Shown: positions 1 through 5,456 of the stretch, piece by piece
Numbering within the stretch: the stretch's first letter is position 1
Layout of the letters: each line of letters starts with the position of its first letter
Source: an uncultured bacterium
GTDB taxonomy: Bacteria > Bacteroidota > Bacteroidia > Chitinophagales > CAIODY01
Length of the DNA stretch: 11,505 nucleotides
Reading direction: 5' to 3'
NCBI GenBank assembly: GCA_903871715.1
Contig: CAIQHW010000069.1
Coordinates: 1 to 11,505 of the forward strand
Translations under genes and position numbers: made by a program
Notes under the pieces: model-generated
The model's database searches: none
What the model was told of the DNA's origin: nothing
Seen by the model: only the letters and a program-made list of their open reading frames with translations

Positions 1-141
1 ATTTTTTTTTTTCTGCGTTTGTTATCAACTTTTTTCGGGTGGAAAAATAGTTATTGACAAGTTTGTTTTACTTTAGCAAAATGGAATAGTATTGCCCTTA
101 ATTAAGGCAAAAAAAAATGTTGAATGGTATCGGCTGCATTC
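1..141. repeat. Left copy of 141-bp terminal identity (circular contig overlap)
   Basis: Bases 1-141 are identical to 11365-11505, including an 11-T run and a 9-A run. An exact overlap at the two ends is what a short-read assembler leaves when it walks around a circle. 141 is also the largest default k-mer of MEGAHIT, so the repeat is probably an assembly overlap and not a true terminal redundancy. Removing one copy leaves an 11,364-bp circle. The gene at 205-543 and the initiator at 10455-11351 are then neighbours. Confidence 0.93.
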
Positions 142-204
142 CATTGGGCAATGCAAATAAAGCCCACCAAAAAACTTTTTCTTTTATTCCGCTTGTTAAG
201 TAAA
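1..204. promoter_or_regulatory. Dyad-rich intergenic region upstream of the initiator (candidate origin/promoter)
   Basis: On the circle this stretch, with 11352-11364, separates the stop of the 112-aa gene from the start of the initiator; no convincing gene lies in it. It holds an 11-T run, a 9-A run and several inverted repeats. These are an imperfect palindrome at 92-110 (TTGCCCTTAATTAAGGCAA, one bulged C), a nested dyad at 136-154 (GCATTCCATTGGGCAATGC), and GAATG/CATTC at 122-126 and 137-141. On the minus strand, TATATTTG (revcomp of 11351-11358) matches the Bacteroidetes -7 consensus TAnnTTTG exactly, but I see no well-spaced -33 TTTG. Origin or operator function is inferred from the dyads and their place next to the initiator gene. 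Confidence 0.4.
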
Positions 205-543
205 TCATTGCAGTTGGTTGTTTAATTGGTTAAGTAAATAATTTCTCACAAAATTTATTCCTGGTGCGCTGGCACTAATTGGATAGCATCTTATAAATTC
301 GTGCAAAGAAATAGCTTGCAATTTCGACAAAGAAATTTTCATTTTTTTCGGTCGTTTAAAAGCCCAATTAAATTCTGCTTTGTGAATTTTCAAATAAATT
401 TCTGACAAAATTATTTTTTGCTGCGCATAAAAATGTGGCAACTGCGCCACCATCAATGGATGAAAGGTTGCGCAATTATCCATCACGCCGAGCCATGAAA
501 TTAGAAATCGAATTTCATCAATGTTGCAAAATAGTTTAATCAT
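205..543 (-). CDS. Hypothetical protein, 112 aa, last gene of the accessory block
   Basis: I do not recognise this protein. It starts with ATG at 543, whose bases overlap the TGA of the preceding 47-aa gene (ATGA), so the two are probably translationally coupled. The N-terminal half is hydrophobic and aromatic; the middle has a basic patch (KRPKKMK near residue 64) followed by a helix-like SLSKLQAISLHEFIR. There is no clear membrane span and no signal peptide. The C-terminus is asparagine/glutamine-rich (LLNQLNNQLQ). It is the last gene before the dyad-rich gap and the initiator. A small regulatory or host-interaction role would fit the position, but nothing in the sequence proves it. Confidence 0.7.
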   Translation of the reverse strand: MIKLFCNIDEIRFLISWLGVMDNCATFHPLMVAQLPHFYAQQKIILSEIYLKIHKAEFNWAFKRPKKMKISLSKLQAISLHEFIRCYPISASAPGINFVRNYLLNQLNNQLQ

Positions 544-683
544 TGAAATAGTTTTTTGTTGTTAAAAATTTTTCGAGCCTGCTCCAAATTATCGCAAACA
601 AATACAGCTTTGTTGATGGCAATTTTTACAATCGCCCAAGTGCCAAAAGCATCACGAACTATTTTGTAATTTTCTTTTTTCAT
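540..683 (-). CDS. Small hypothetical protein, 47 aa
   Basis: Reading the minus strand from the ATG at 683 gives an uninterrupted 47-codon frame ending in TGA at 540-542. Both ends are ATGA overlaps: its ATG overlaps the TGA of the 78-aa gene, and its TGA overlaps the ATG of the 112-aa gene. This double coupling is strong evidence that it is real despite its length. The peptide starts MKKENYKIVRDAFGTWAIVK and continues into a predicted helix (DNLEQARKIF), so it looks like a compact beta-beta-alpha protein. It has one cysteine and no membrane span. Function unknown. Confidence 0.75.
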   Translation of the reverse strand: MKKENYKIVRDAFGTWAIVKIAINKAVFVCDNLEQARKIFNNKKLFQ

Positions 684-916
684 GCCATAAAATTTTTGTC
701 TTTAAAACTTGCCCATTCTGCCAAACTATCGAAATTTTTTTTTCGGATTTCTGTGAGCAATTCAACAACATTTTTCAATGCTGAAATTTCTACTTCAAAA
801 AAATCTTTGTCTTTTTGTTGCTCCATTCTTATAATTATTTCTGAAATAATTTTTGATGAAGAAAGCAAATTGATTTCTGTTTTTTGTGCATCGGATTTGT
901 CCATGTGTGGTGTCAT
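680..916 (-). CDS. Hypothetical helical protein, 78 aa
   Basis: ATG at 916 is preceded by the minus-strand leader TTTAAAACAAAA (922-933) seen before several other genes here, which supports this start; an in-frame ATG at 904 is the alternative. The protein is polar and almost wholly helical in appearance (KIISEIIIRMEQQKDK, then EISALKNVVELLTEIRKK), with no membrane span or recognisable motif. A coiled-coil or small DNA-binding regulator is possible. The stop overlaps the start of the 47-aa gene by ATGA, and the upstream 46-aa gene ends 12 bases before its ATG. Confidence 0.7.
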   Translation of the reverse strand: MTPHMDKSDAQKTEINLLSSSKIISEIIIRMEQQKDKDFFEVEISALKNVVELLTEIRKKNFDSLAEWASFKDKNFMA

Positions 917-928
917 TCTTTTTTTGTT

Positions 929-1069
929 TTAAAGGTTTGAAAAATAAATTGAAGCTGCAAAAAGTGTGGCACAAATTATTGCGAAACAAATTGCATCAAT
1001 GAAAAGATTTTTGCTTTCACTTTGTGAAAGCCCGGGAAAGGAAACGATTTTTTTGTTTGTGGTTTGCAA
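929..1069 (-). CDS. Small single-span membrane protein, 46 aa, TTG start
   Basis: This frame is open from a TTG at 1069 to TAA at 929-931, ending 12 bases before the next ATG. The peptide begins MQTTNKKIVS, then has a polar stretch and one membrane span at about residues 21-43 (IDAICFAIICATLFAA is its core). The TTG lies in the repeated leader AATCGCTTGCAAA. Codons TTG CAA ACC ACA AAC AAA AAA align in frame with TTG CAA ATG ACA ATC AAA AAA of the gene starting at 10250/10244, which is the main argument for this start. A small phage membrane protein near a lysozyme could be a holin, but that is only a guess. An overlapping same-strand frame (1218 to 976) competes for part of this DNA; I prefer this one for its membrane span and spacing. 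Confidence 0.55.
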   Translation of the reverse strand: MQTTNKKIVSFPGLSQSESKNLFIDAICFAIICATLFAASIYFSNL

Positions 1070-1075
1070 GCGATT
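1064..1075 (-). promoter_or_regulatory. Repeated start-site leader, copy B (AATCGCTTGCAA)
   Basis: Minus-strand AATCGCTTGCAA lies directly over the TTG start of the 46-aa membrane gene. Upstream it has TTTAACAATC, as the copy at 9333-9346 has TTTAACAATT. Its core TCGCTTGCA (1065-1073) is perfectly complementary to the element at 1140-1148 on the same transcript. Confidence 0.55.
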
Positions 1076-1090
1076 AAAATTTTGATTGTT

Positions 1091-1128
1091 AAAAAATAAA
1101 AAAAGCCAAACAAATAAATTGTTCGGCT
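1091..1128 (-). terminator. Rho-independent terminator of the late operon
   Basis: On the minus strand AGCCGAACAA (1128-1119) pairs with TTGTTTGGCT (1113-1104) through nine Watson-Crick pairs and one G-U pair around a five-base loop. It is followed by a T-rich tail (TTTTTTTATTTTTT, 1104-1091). On the plus strand the same position is an A-C mismatch, so it should work best on the minus strand. It lies about 150 bases after the last late gene. It shares the CCGAACA stem core with the terminator at 9092-9125. Confidence 0.85.
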
Positions 1129-1139
1129 CTTTCTTTGTT

Positions 1140-1148
1140 TCGCTTGCA
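1140..1148 (-). promoter_or_regulatory. Anti-leader element (TGCAAGCGA)
   Basis: The minus strand reads TGCAAGCGA here, the exact complement of the TCGCTTGCA core in the leader copies at 1219-1227 and 1065-1073, and also of those at 9333-9346 and 10245-10258. It sits between copies A and B, just upstream of the terminator. It could therefore pair with either copy, or in trans with early mRNAs. The role is inference; the complementarity is observed. Confidence 0.4.
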
Positions 1149-1217
1149 GGTGAAACAAAAACATACCTTTTACGGTAGTATTTTTAACAGTAGTTAGTAT
1201 GTTGTGGTTTGTTATCA

Positions 1218-1231
1218 TTGCAAGCGATTTT
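1218..1231 (-). promoter_or_regulatory. Repeated start-site leader, copy A (AAAATCGCTTGCAA)
   Basis: Minus-strand AAAATCGCTTGCAA, identical over 14 bases to the copies at 9333-9346 and 10245-10258. Here TTG CAA is followed at once by TGA. The ATG at 1218 would open an 80-codon frame running through the terminator to 976. This copy is therefore either a leader-peptide start or an RNA structural element. Confidence 0.5.
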
Positions 1232-1232
1232 G

Positions 1233-1264
1233 CAAAGAAACAACAACAATGCCAAACTACCAAA
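1233..1264 (-). promoter_or_regulatory. Candidate Bacteroidetes-type promoter for the accessory block
   Basis: The minus strand has TTTG (1264-1261), a 20-base spacer and TTTCTTTG (1240-1233). The Bacteroidetes consensus is TTTG, about 19-21 bases, TAnnTTTG, so the -7 box matches in all but one base. The transcript would begin close to the leader copy at 1218-1231. It sits right after the stop of the last late gene, so it may drive the accessory genes through the leader at 1064-1231. Confidence 0.4.
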
Positions 1265-1275
1265 TTTATTTTTTA

Positions 1276-1788
1276 CTATCTTATAATCTCATAAACTATC
1301 GTACAAGTAAAATTAGAATAGGCAGCATTATTAGGAATGCAGTTTATGTCTTTTATACTGTAAATTGAAATTGGGGTACCATCTGAAAATATGGATAAAA
1401 ATGCAGCATTAATTGCACCTGTTGGGTTTGTTGCAGAGGCGGACTTTATATTAAAATCCCCTTGTGATATGGTAATACCGCCATTCAATAATCCATCGGT
1501 GTTGTTTTGCCTTACATATCTATATGATGTATTGATTTCATTAAATGCTGCAATTAAAACTGCTTGTTCTGTTCCTAATGTGCGGGATCCAGGACTGTCA
1601 TCTGTTAATGCGGCTGCTAATGTTGGAACTCCGCTATCATCGTAAAAAGACGTAGTACCGTTTAATGGTATAGAATTTTCAATAGCAATTTCTAAATAAC
1701 CACTACCATCTACTGTTAATTGTTTTTGCGTTGTACTACCATCGAGAACTGCTACGGTTGGACTGTTTTTACGAATAGTTGAGCCCAT
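1276..1788 (-). CDS. Probable beta-rich virion surface protein, 170 aa
   Basis: I cannot assign a family. The protein is rich in Ser, Thr, Asn, Gly and Ile with few charges, and alternates short beta-like stretches with loops (NSPTVAVLDGSTTQKQLTVD, GGITISQGDFNIKSASATN). This composition is common in phage spike, fibre and receptor-binding proteins. Residues about 70-95 look helical (GTEQAVLIAAFNEINTSYRY). The C-terminal part holds two cysteines and ends in a strand (CTIVYEIIR). There is no signal peptide or membrane span. ATG at 1788 follows the previous stop by three bases (TAAATTATG). It is the last late gene before the terminator. Position and composition favour a virion surface component; this is inference. 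Confidence 0.75.
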   Translation of the reverse strand: MGSTIRKNSPTVAVLDGSTTQKQLTVDGSGYLEIAIENSIPLNGTTSFYDDSGVPTLAAALTDDSPGSRTLGTEQAVLIAAFNEINTSYRYVRQNNTDGLLNGGITISQGDFNIKSASATNPTGAINAAFLSIFSDGTPISIYSIKDINCIPNNAAYSNFTCTIVYEIIR

Positions 1789-1791
1789 AAT

Positions 1792-2061
1792 TTAATCGTT
1801 TTGGTAAATTTTTTCTTTTACAATAAGTTGGCAATCTACATTATCGGCAAAAACAATGGTGTAGTGCGTAACATTTAATTCATCACCAAAGGCACTATCG
1901 GTCATGCTATCGCCAAAATTTAAAGGAACTTGGTCTACTGTTACTACTGTTGTGCCTATGTTTGAAAAAGTAATATCGGCACTTAATGTAGGAATGAATG
2001 TGCCAGCTTTATTAAAGCCAAGCACTTGGGTAAAGTATCGAAACTTTTTTTTATCAGCCAT
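1792..2061 (-). CDS. Small beta-rich protein, 89 aa, probable virion component
   Basis: ATG at 2061 overlaps the end of the lysozyme gene by eight bases (ATGGCTGA), so translation is probably coupled, and the leader element TTTAAAACAAAA lies just upstream (2066-2077). The start context is a 17-base exact copy of the lysozyme start region. After a basic N-terminus (MADKKKFRYF) the chain is made of beta-like stretches (ADITFSNIGTTVVTVDQVPLNF, HYTIVFADNVDCQLIVKEKI), consistent with a small beta-sandwich. There is no membrane span. It may pair with the adjacent 170-aa protein in a spike or vertex structure, but no motif proves this. Confidence 0.75.
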   Translation of the reverse strand: MADKKKFRYFTQVLGFNKAGTFIPTLSADITFSNIGTTVVTVDQVPLNFGDSMTDSAFGDELNVTHYTIVFADNVDCQLIVKEKIYQND

Positions 2062-2740
2062 GTTGTTTTGTTTTAAAAATTTCGTTTAAAATAATTACGC
2101 CAAAAGTAATTCTTAAAATAATAGTAAAAGGATTTTTTTTTACAGTGCTTTTAACTGTGTTGCCTGCTGCATCTGCTGTTTTTAAAATTTCATCTACAAA
2201 TGCATTAGCATAATTTTCAATTCTTTTTTCGATGCTTGCCCAATCGTTTTGAGAAATAATTTTTGGCACCAGTGCTTGTGTAAAATTGTATCTATCGTTG
2301 TAAAAATTGTTGTACAAATTTTCGCCGTTTGTTTGTAGTTGTGTGTTTAATGCGGCTAAAGTATTGCGCCCTAAAATACCATCTACATCAGCACCAGTGA
2401 AGCCCAATTCTTTTTGCAATTCTTTTACTGCGTTTGCTCCACTTTCATAAAAAAAATCGAACAACAAATTTGCGAATGGCTGGTTTAAAATTTTATCGGC
2501 TTGAATAGGTTGCCAGTAATTTTGTTTTACATAAGGTTGTACATACGCATCAGCTCTTGCATCAGTCCAATTATTTTTGTAGGCGTAGTTTTTTTTTATC
2601 GCATCAATTACATTCCATCCTTGCCAGGTTGGATTGAATAATCTATTTATGCCACGATATACTTCTGCGCCATTGTTGTCAATGCCATAGCCGCCTTCAT
2701 TGGCTATTGTAAGCGGATATGCAATCGAAAAATCAGCCAT
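2054..2740 (-). CDS. Membrane-anchored GH108 N-acetylmuramidase (phage lysozyme), 228 aa
   Basis: This is the phage lysozyme; GH108 enzymes cleave the glycan backbone of peptidoglycan. The N-terminus carries the family signature: ANEGGYGID with the probable catalytic Glu at residue 15, followed by YRGINR where the family has its conserved G-I element. Residues about 104-132 (LQKELG, then DVDGILGRNTLAALN) match the embedded peptidoglycan-binding motif of the family. Unusually, residues 203-222 form a C-terminal membrane span (NPFTIILRITFGVIILNEIF) after a helical linker, and there is no N-terminal signal. The enzyme may therefore sit in the virion membrane for entry, or in the host membrane for lysis. 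It lies among structural genes, which favours a virion role. ATG at 2740 has the same upstream sequence as the next gene. Confidence 0.93.
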   Translation of the reverse strand: MADFSIAYPLTIANEGGYGIDNNGAEVYRGINRLFNPTWQGWNVIDAIKKNYAYKNNWTDARADAYVQPYVKQNYWQPIQADKILNQPFANLLFDFFYESGANAVKELQKELGFTGADVDGILGRNTLAALNTQLQTNGENLYNNFYNDRYNFTQALVPKIISQNDWASIEKRIENYANAFVDEILKTADAAGNTVKSTVKKNPFTIILRITFGVIILNEIFKTKQHG

Positions 2741-2746
2741 GTTGTT

Positions 2747-3151
2747 TTAAATAAATCGGCGCAAATGTTTTTTTACTTCAGTAATTTCTTTTGAGATTTT
2801 TCTTTTATCAACTGCTTTTGCAGCTGCATATTTTCGAGCTTCCAACTTTCCTAATTTTTCAATCAACATAGTTTTGCCTGCGTTGATTATTCCATTAATT
2901 GTTTTAAAGTTTCTAAATGTTCCATCGGGTTCACGTTGCACCAATATTTTTTTTCTTGGTGCTTTGCTTTCGCCTTGCTCAAGAACGGTATAGCCTCTTA
3001 CTGGTTTTTTCTTTGCTGCTTTTTTTGTTGGCTTTACATTTTTTGATGCAGCTTTCACATAATCAGTCCATTTGGCAAACTTTTTTGGGTGTGCTTTTCG
3101 CATTCGTTTTGCTTCTGCAATAATCTTTGTAAATGTTGAATTTGCTGCCAT
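2747..3151 (-). CDS. Basic, probably nucleic-acid-binding protein, 134 aa
   Basis: A strongly Lys/Arg-rich protein. The N-terminal helix (IIAEAKRMRKAHPKKFAKW) is followed by a lysine tract (VKPTKKAAKKKPVRGYTV, about residues 38-56), a beta-like part with REPDGTFRNF, and a basic C-terminal helix (SKEITEVKKHLRRFI). There is no signal or membrane span. The composition suits a genome-condensing or nucleic-acid-binding virion protein. Residues GIINAGKT formally fit a Walker A pattern, but the protein is too short and lacks a Walker B strand, so I do not call it an ATPase. Its ATG at 3151 follows the previous stop (3155-3157) by three bases. Confidence 0.78.
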   Translation of the reverse strand: MAANSTFTKIIAEAKRMRKAHPKKFAKWTDYVKAASKNVKPTKKAAKKKPVRGYTVLEQGESKAPRKKILVQREPDGTFRNFKTINGIINAGKTMLIEKLGKLEARKYAAAKAVDKRKISKEITEVKKHLRRFI

Positions 3152-3154
3152 TTT

Positions 3155-3700
3155 TTAATTGTTTCGTTTTGGTAAAGGAATAAATTTTGCGGCTGTTAAT
3201 ACCACAGCACCACCAATCAACCAGGGACCATAAGTTTTTAAAATAACACCTATTTTATCAAAAATATCCATGCTCTCGTTTGCTTTTTTTGCAGCAGCTT
3301 CGGCTACTTGTTGCGGCACTGACAATGCTCCTTGTTGATTGAGAGCTTGCGCACTTACGCCAGTTCCGTTTTTCACTTTCCAGTAATAAAAACTTTTTGG
3401 GTCGTTGATTTGTATGGCTGTTGTGGCATCGCCATTTTTAGGATAGAACATTAACCAAATAGAACCATCTAAATTTCCTGCTGCATCAAAGCCGCCAACC
3501 CAACCATATATTTGTCCAATGGTTTGGTTTGGACCAATTACATACGCCTTGTTTGTTGCACTTTCTTTTGGGATAAAATAAGTTTGAACAGTAGTTGTGG
3601 CTAACAAACTTTTATCCAAAAGTTGGTCTAATGAATACAGTGTACCGCCTAAATTAATGTCAGGGATGGAAGTATCAGTAAGTTCGCCAATTTCGTACAT
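3155..3700 (-). CDS. Virion-type protein with C-terminal membrane anchor, 181 aa
   Basis: The frame can be extended to a TTG at 3742, but that would overlap the previous gene by 40 bases. ATG at 3700 gives the compact junction TAACAATG and is chosen. The soluble part has beta-like segments (TTVQTYFIPK, IGQIYGWVGG, GSIWLMFYPKNGD, FYYWKVKNG). A helical linker rich in Ala and Gln follows (about residues 127-147). A single membrane span at about 157-174 (YGPWLIGGAVVLTAAKFI) precedes a short basic tail (LPKRNN). A large domain on one side of a membrane with a basic stub suggests a virion membrane protein linking capsid and lipid. Family unknown. Confidence 0.78.
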   Translation of the reverse strand: MYEIGELTDTSIPDINLGGTLYSLDQLLDKSLLATTTVQTYFIPKESATNKAYVIGPNQTIGQIYGWVGGFDAAGNLDGSIWLMFYPKNGDATTAIQINDPKSFYYWKVKNGTGVSAQALNQQGALSVPQQVAEAAAKKANESMDIFDKIGVILKTYGPWLIGGAVVLTAAKFIPLPKRNN

Positions 3701-3702
3701 TG

Positions 3703-4467
3703 TTATTGTAATTTTGCAGCCATGCCATTTAATAAATTGCAAGCCATATCATAACTGGCTTTATCGTTTTCAACTAACCAGGCTAATTGTAAAACTCTAT
3801 CACCAAAATATTCATCTACTTTTAAAATTCTGTTTGCACCATTCGCACATTTGATGCGTTGTTCTTTTTGTTCTTCAGTGGCTTTTTGTTGTTCACCTGG
3901 TGCAGGTTCGTTGTCAATGTTGCCAATGGGTGATGATGGTGTTTGAAGCGGCATTGCACCACCTAAAAACTTTCCTATCATTGGTTTAATATAGGGCTGA
4001 ACTTCTTTAAAAATACCTGCTATAATACTATTGCCCTCTTCTTCTTCTTCGCCATTTTCTAATTCTTCTTCAAGCTCTACAATTTTAGCTTTTAATGTGG
4101 CAATTTCATTTTCATATTTTTGTTTCGCAATCGTTTCATACAATCCTGCAATGGTTGTATTATCCATTGTTTCCGAATTACTGCCAATGGGTGCAGCTTC
4201 TTTTGCTCTTACAGAATAACTAAAGTTTTTATCTACTAATGAGCCGCCTTGATTTTTTTCTTTGCCTGTTAAACATGAAATGTTTACGGTTAAAATGCCT
4301 CCAGTTTGATTGTTTACACAATCTTTCATCGCCTGGATGCTTCTTTCTAAATCAATTTCTTTATCGTTGTTTTTGCCCAGGGTTTGATTATCTGATTTTA
4401 CAATCCAGCACACGAAATTATTATCTCTCATGGCTTGTTCTACATATGCAAGTGATGTAAGAGCCAT
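3703..4467 (-). CDS. Coiled-coil protein of unknown function, 254 aa
   Basis: No family recognised. Residues 1-100 are mixed alpha/beta with three cysteines (C20, C50, C65). Residues about 104-145 form a clear coiled coil (YENEIATLKAKIVELEEELE) running into an unusual run of glutamates (ENGEEEEEG). An amphipathic helix follows (IIAGIFKEVQPYIKPMIGKF, about 148-167), then a Pro/Gly linker, a charged stretch (KATEEQKEQRIK) and a helical C-terminal domain with Cys 207 and Cys 243. It lies between beta-rich capsid-type genes and a membrane-anchored protein. An oligomeric scaffold, spike stalk or vertex protein would fit, but this is inference. ATG at 4467 follows the previous stop by one base (TAAAATG). 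Confidence 0.78.
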   Translation of the reverse strand: MALTSLAYVEQAMRDNNFVCWIVKSDNQTLGKNNDKEIDLERSIQAMKDCVNNQTGGILTVNISCLTGKEKNQGGSLVDKNFSYSVRAKEAAPIGSNSETMDNTTIAGLYETIAKQKYENEIATLKAKIVELEEELENGEEEEEGNSIIAGIFKEVQPYIKPMIGKFLGGAMPLQTPSSPIGNIDNEPAPGEQQKATEEQKEQRIKCANGANRILKVDEYFGDRVLQLAWLVENDKASYDMACNLLNGMAAKLQ

Positions 4468-4468
4468 T

Positions 4469-4951
4469 TTAATTTTTGGGTTTGTAAAATATTGAAAAGT
4501 AAAAATAAAGGTTTTGGGCTGGTGCGTTTCCTTGCCATTGTAAAAAACATTTTTTCAAACAAATTTCAGTGTGATATCTCACCACTCTGTTTACGTTGGC
4601 GTTTACTACATTAGCTAATCCATTCACTGGATAATCTTGCACTATTGCTTCGTCTTTTTTGTTTTTTAAAGTAATTAAGGTATAAGAAGCGTCAGCATTG
4701 GGAGATTGTTTTGAGTTAGGCGGTAACGCATTGTTATTTACCAAAAAATAAGTTTTGCTACCTACGTTGTCTTGTGGTAAAAATTGAAGACCTAAAACAA
4801 TCGAATTATCAATGTTTCCATCGGGGTTAAAATAAAATAATTGTCCTGCTTGTGCGGTTGTTGGTATCACACAAACAATTTGTTTTTGAAAATAAATTCG
4901 AGGAAAATTTTGTAGGTTTTTTTCCTCTACTGGTAAAATTATTTTTTTCAT
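4469..4951 (-). CDS. Beta-rich probable capsid protein, 160 aa
   Basis: ATG at 4951 overlaps the TGA of the previous gene (ATGA). The protein is rich in Asn, Gln, Pro and aromatics and reads as a series of strands: YFQKQIVCVIP, AGQLFYFNPDG, NSIVLGLQFLP, GSKTYFLVNNN, ASYTLITLKN, NRVVRYHTEICLKKCFLQW, and a final NLYFYFSIFYKP. This order is what a single jelly-roll domain looks like. It forms a coupled pair with the 148-aa beta-rich protein just upstream, both directly after the likely major capsid gene. A minor capsid or penton role is inferred from fold impression and position only. Confidence 0.75.
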   Translation of the reverse strand: MKKIILPVEEKNLQNFPRIYFQKQIVCVIPTTAQAGQLFYFNPDGNIDNSIVLGLQFLPQDNVGSKTYFLVNNNALPPNSKQSPNADASYTLITLKNKKDEAIVQDYPVNGLANVVNANVNRVVRYHTEICLKKCFLQWQGNAPAQNLYFYFSIFYKPKN

Positions 4952-5394
4952 TTTTTATGCTCATTGCGCAATGCTAACGTGCTATAATTAAACACTAAAT
5001 AAATTCCTTGCCCAGCAGTTAAATTTGTTCCATCCACCACTTGCACAGAACTTTTTTGCATCACCATTCTAAATGGTGAAACTTCTCTTGGCACACCATT
5101 ATTGGATGGTGCATTAAACGCCATATAGGGATGATTAAAGATTCTATTTTGGTTTTTATCATCCACAAAATTAATCAATAATCCAGTGCCTCCATTTTGT
5201 GAAATAACAGTTAAACCACCTGGCGTTTTGGTTAAACCTGTGGTAGTATTTACATAACTTTCTACGCTATGAATTAAAATGTTTGGTTCACGCAAAATGG
5301 GATTATCGGGAAATTGTATGATTGTTCCTTGTGCAATCGAATTAAGTTGTAATTCAATGCCAAGTGTAAATAAATAAACTGGTATTCCGTACAT
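4948..5394 (-). CDS. Beta-rich probable capsid protein, 148 aa
   Basis: ATG at 5394 is preceded by the leader element TTTAAAACAAAA (5400-5411) and by a strong hairpin (5411-5438). The chain alternates strands and loops: YLFTLGIELQL, GTIIQFP, EPNILIHSVESYV, GGLTVISQN, GLLINFVDD, SSVQVVDGTNL, GQGIYLVFNYSTL. It is consistent with a single jelly-roll-like domain, with no membrane span or signal. It is coupled by ATGA to the 160-aa gene. Two adjacent small beta proteins after a larger one recalls viruses that build capsids from more than one jelly-roll protein, but this cannot be proved by eye. Confidence 0.75.
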   Translation of the reverse strand: MYGIPVYLFTLGIELQLNSIAQGTIIQFPDNPILREPNILIHSVESYVNTTTGLTKTPGGLTVISQNGGTGLLINFVDDKNQNRIFNHPYMAFNAPSNNGVPREVSPFRMVMQKSSVQVVDGTNLTAGQGIYLVFNYSTLALRNEHKK

Positions 5395-5410
5395 AATGTT
5401 TTTGTTTTAA

Positions 5411-5438
5411 AAAGGTGCGCCAGGATGAGCGCACCTTT
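5411..5438 (-). terminator. GC-rich hairpin after the major capsid gene (attenuator or mRNA stabiliser)
   Basis: A perfect 10-bp stem, AAAGGTGCGC and GCGCACCTTT, with an 8-base loop. It lies 18 bases after the capsid stop and 16 bases before the next ATG. On the minus strand the stem ends in a short T run and then AAAA, so it could cause partial termination or protect the 3' end of the capsid message. It is among the most stable inverted repeats I see in this AT-rich genome. Confidence 0.75.
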
Positions 5439-5456
5439 AATTGTTGTTTTTGAAAA

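Noticed and set aside
1..141. True terminal redundancy of a linear genome.
   Set aside because: The exact 141-base identity equals a common assembler k-mer, and the joined ends make a sensible upstream region for the initiator.
795..989. Minus-strand 64-codon frame overlapping the 78-aa gene.
   Set aside because: It overlaps both the 78-aa gene and the 46-aa membrane gene, which fit better by spacing and leader elements.
2747..3151. Walker A-like GIINAGKT in the 134-aa basic protein, a possible packaging ATPase.
   Set aside because: The protein is too short for an FtsK/HerA-type ATPase, there is no Walker B strand, and the surrounding sequence is helical and lysine-rich. The match is likely chance.
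3701..3742. TTG-initiated N-terminal extension of the 181-aa protein.
   Set aside because: It would overlap the upstream gene by 40 bases; ATG at 3700 gives a tight junction like the other genes.
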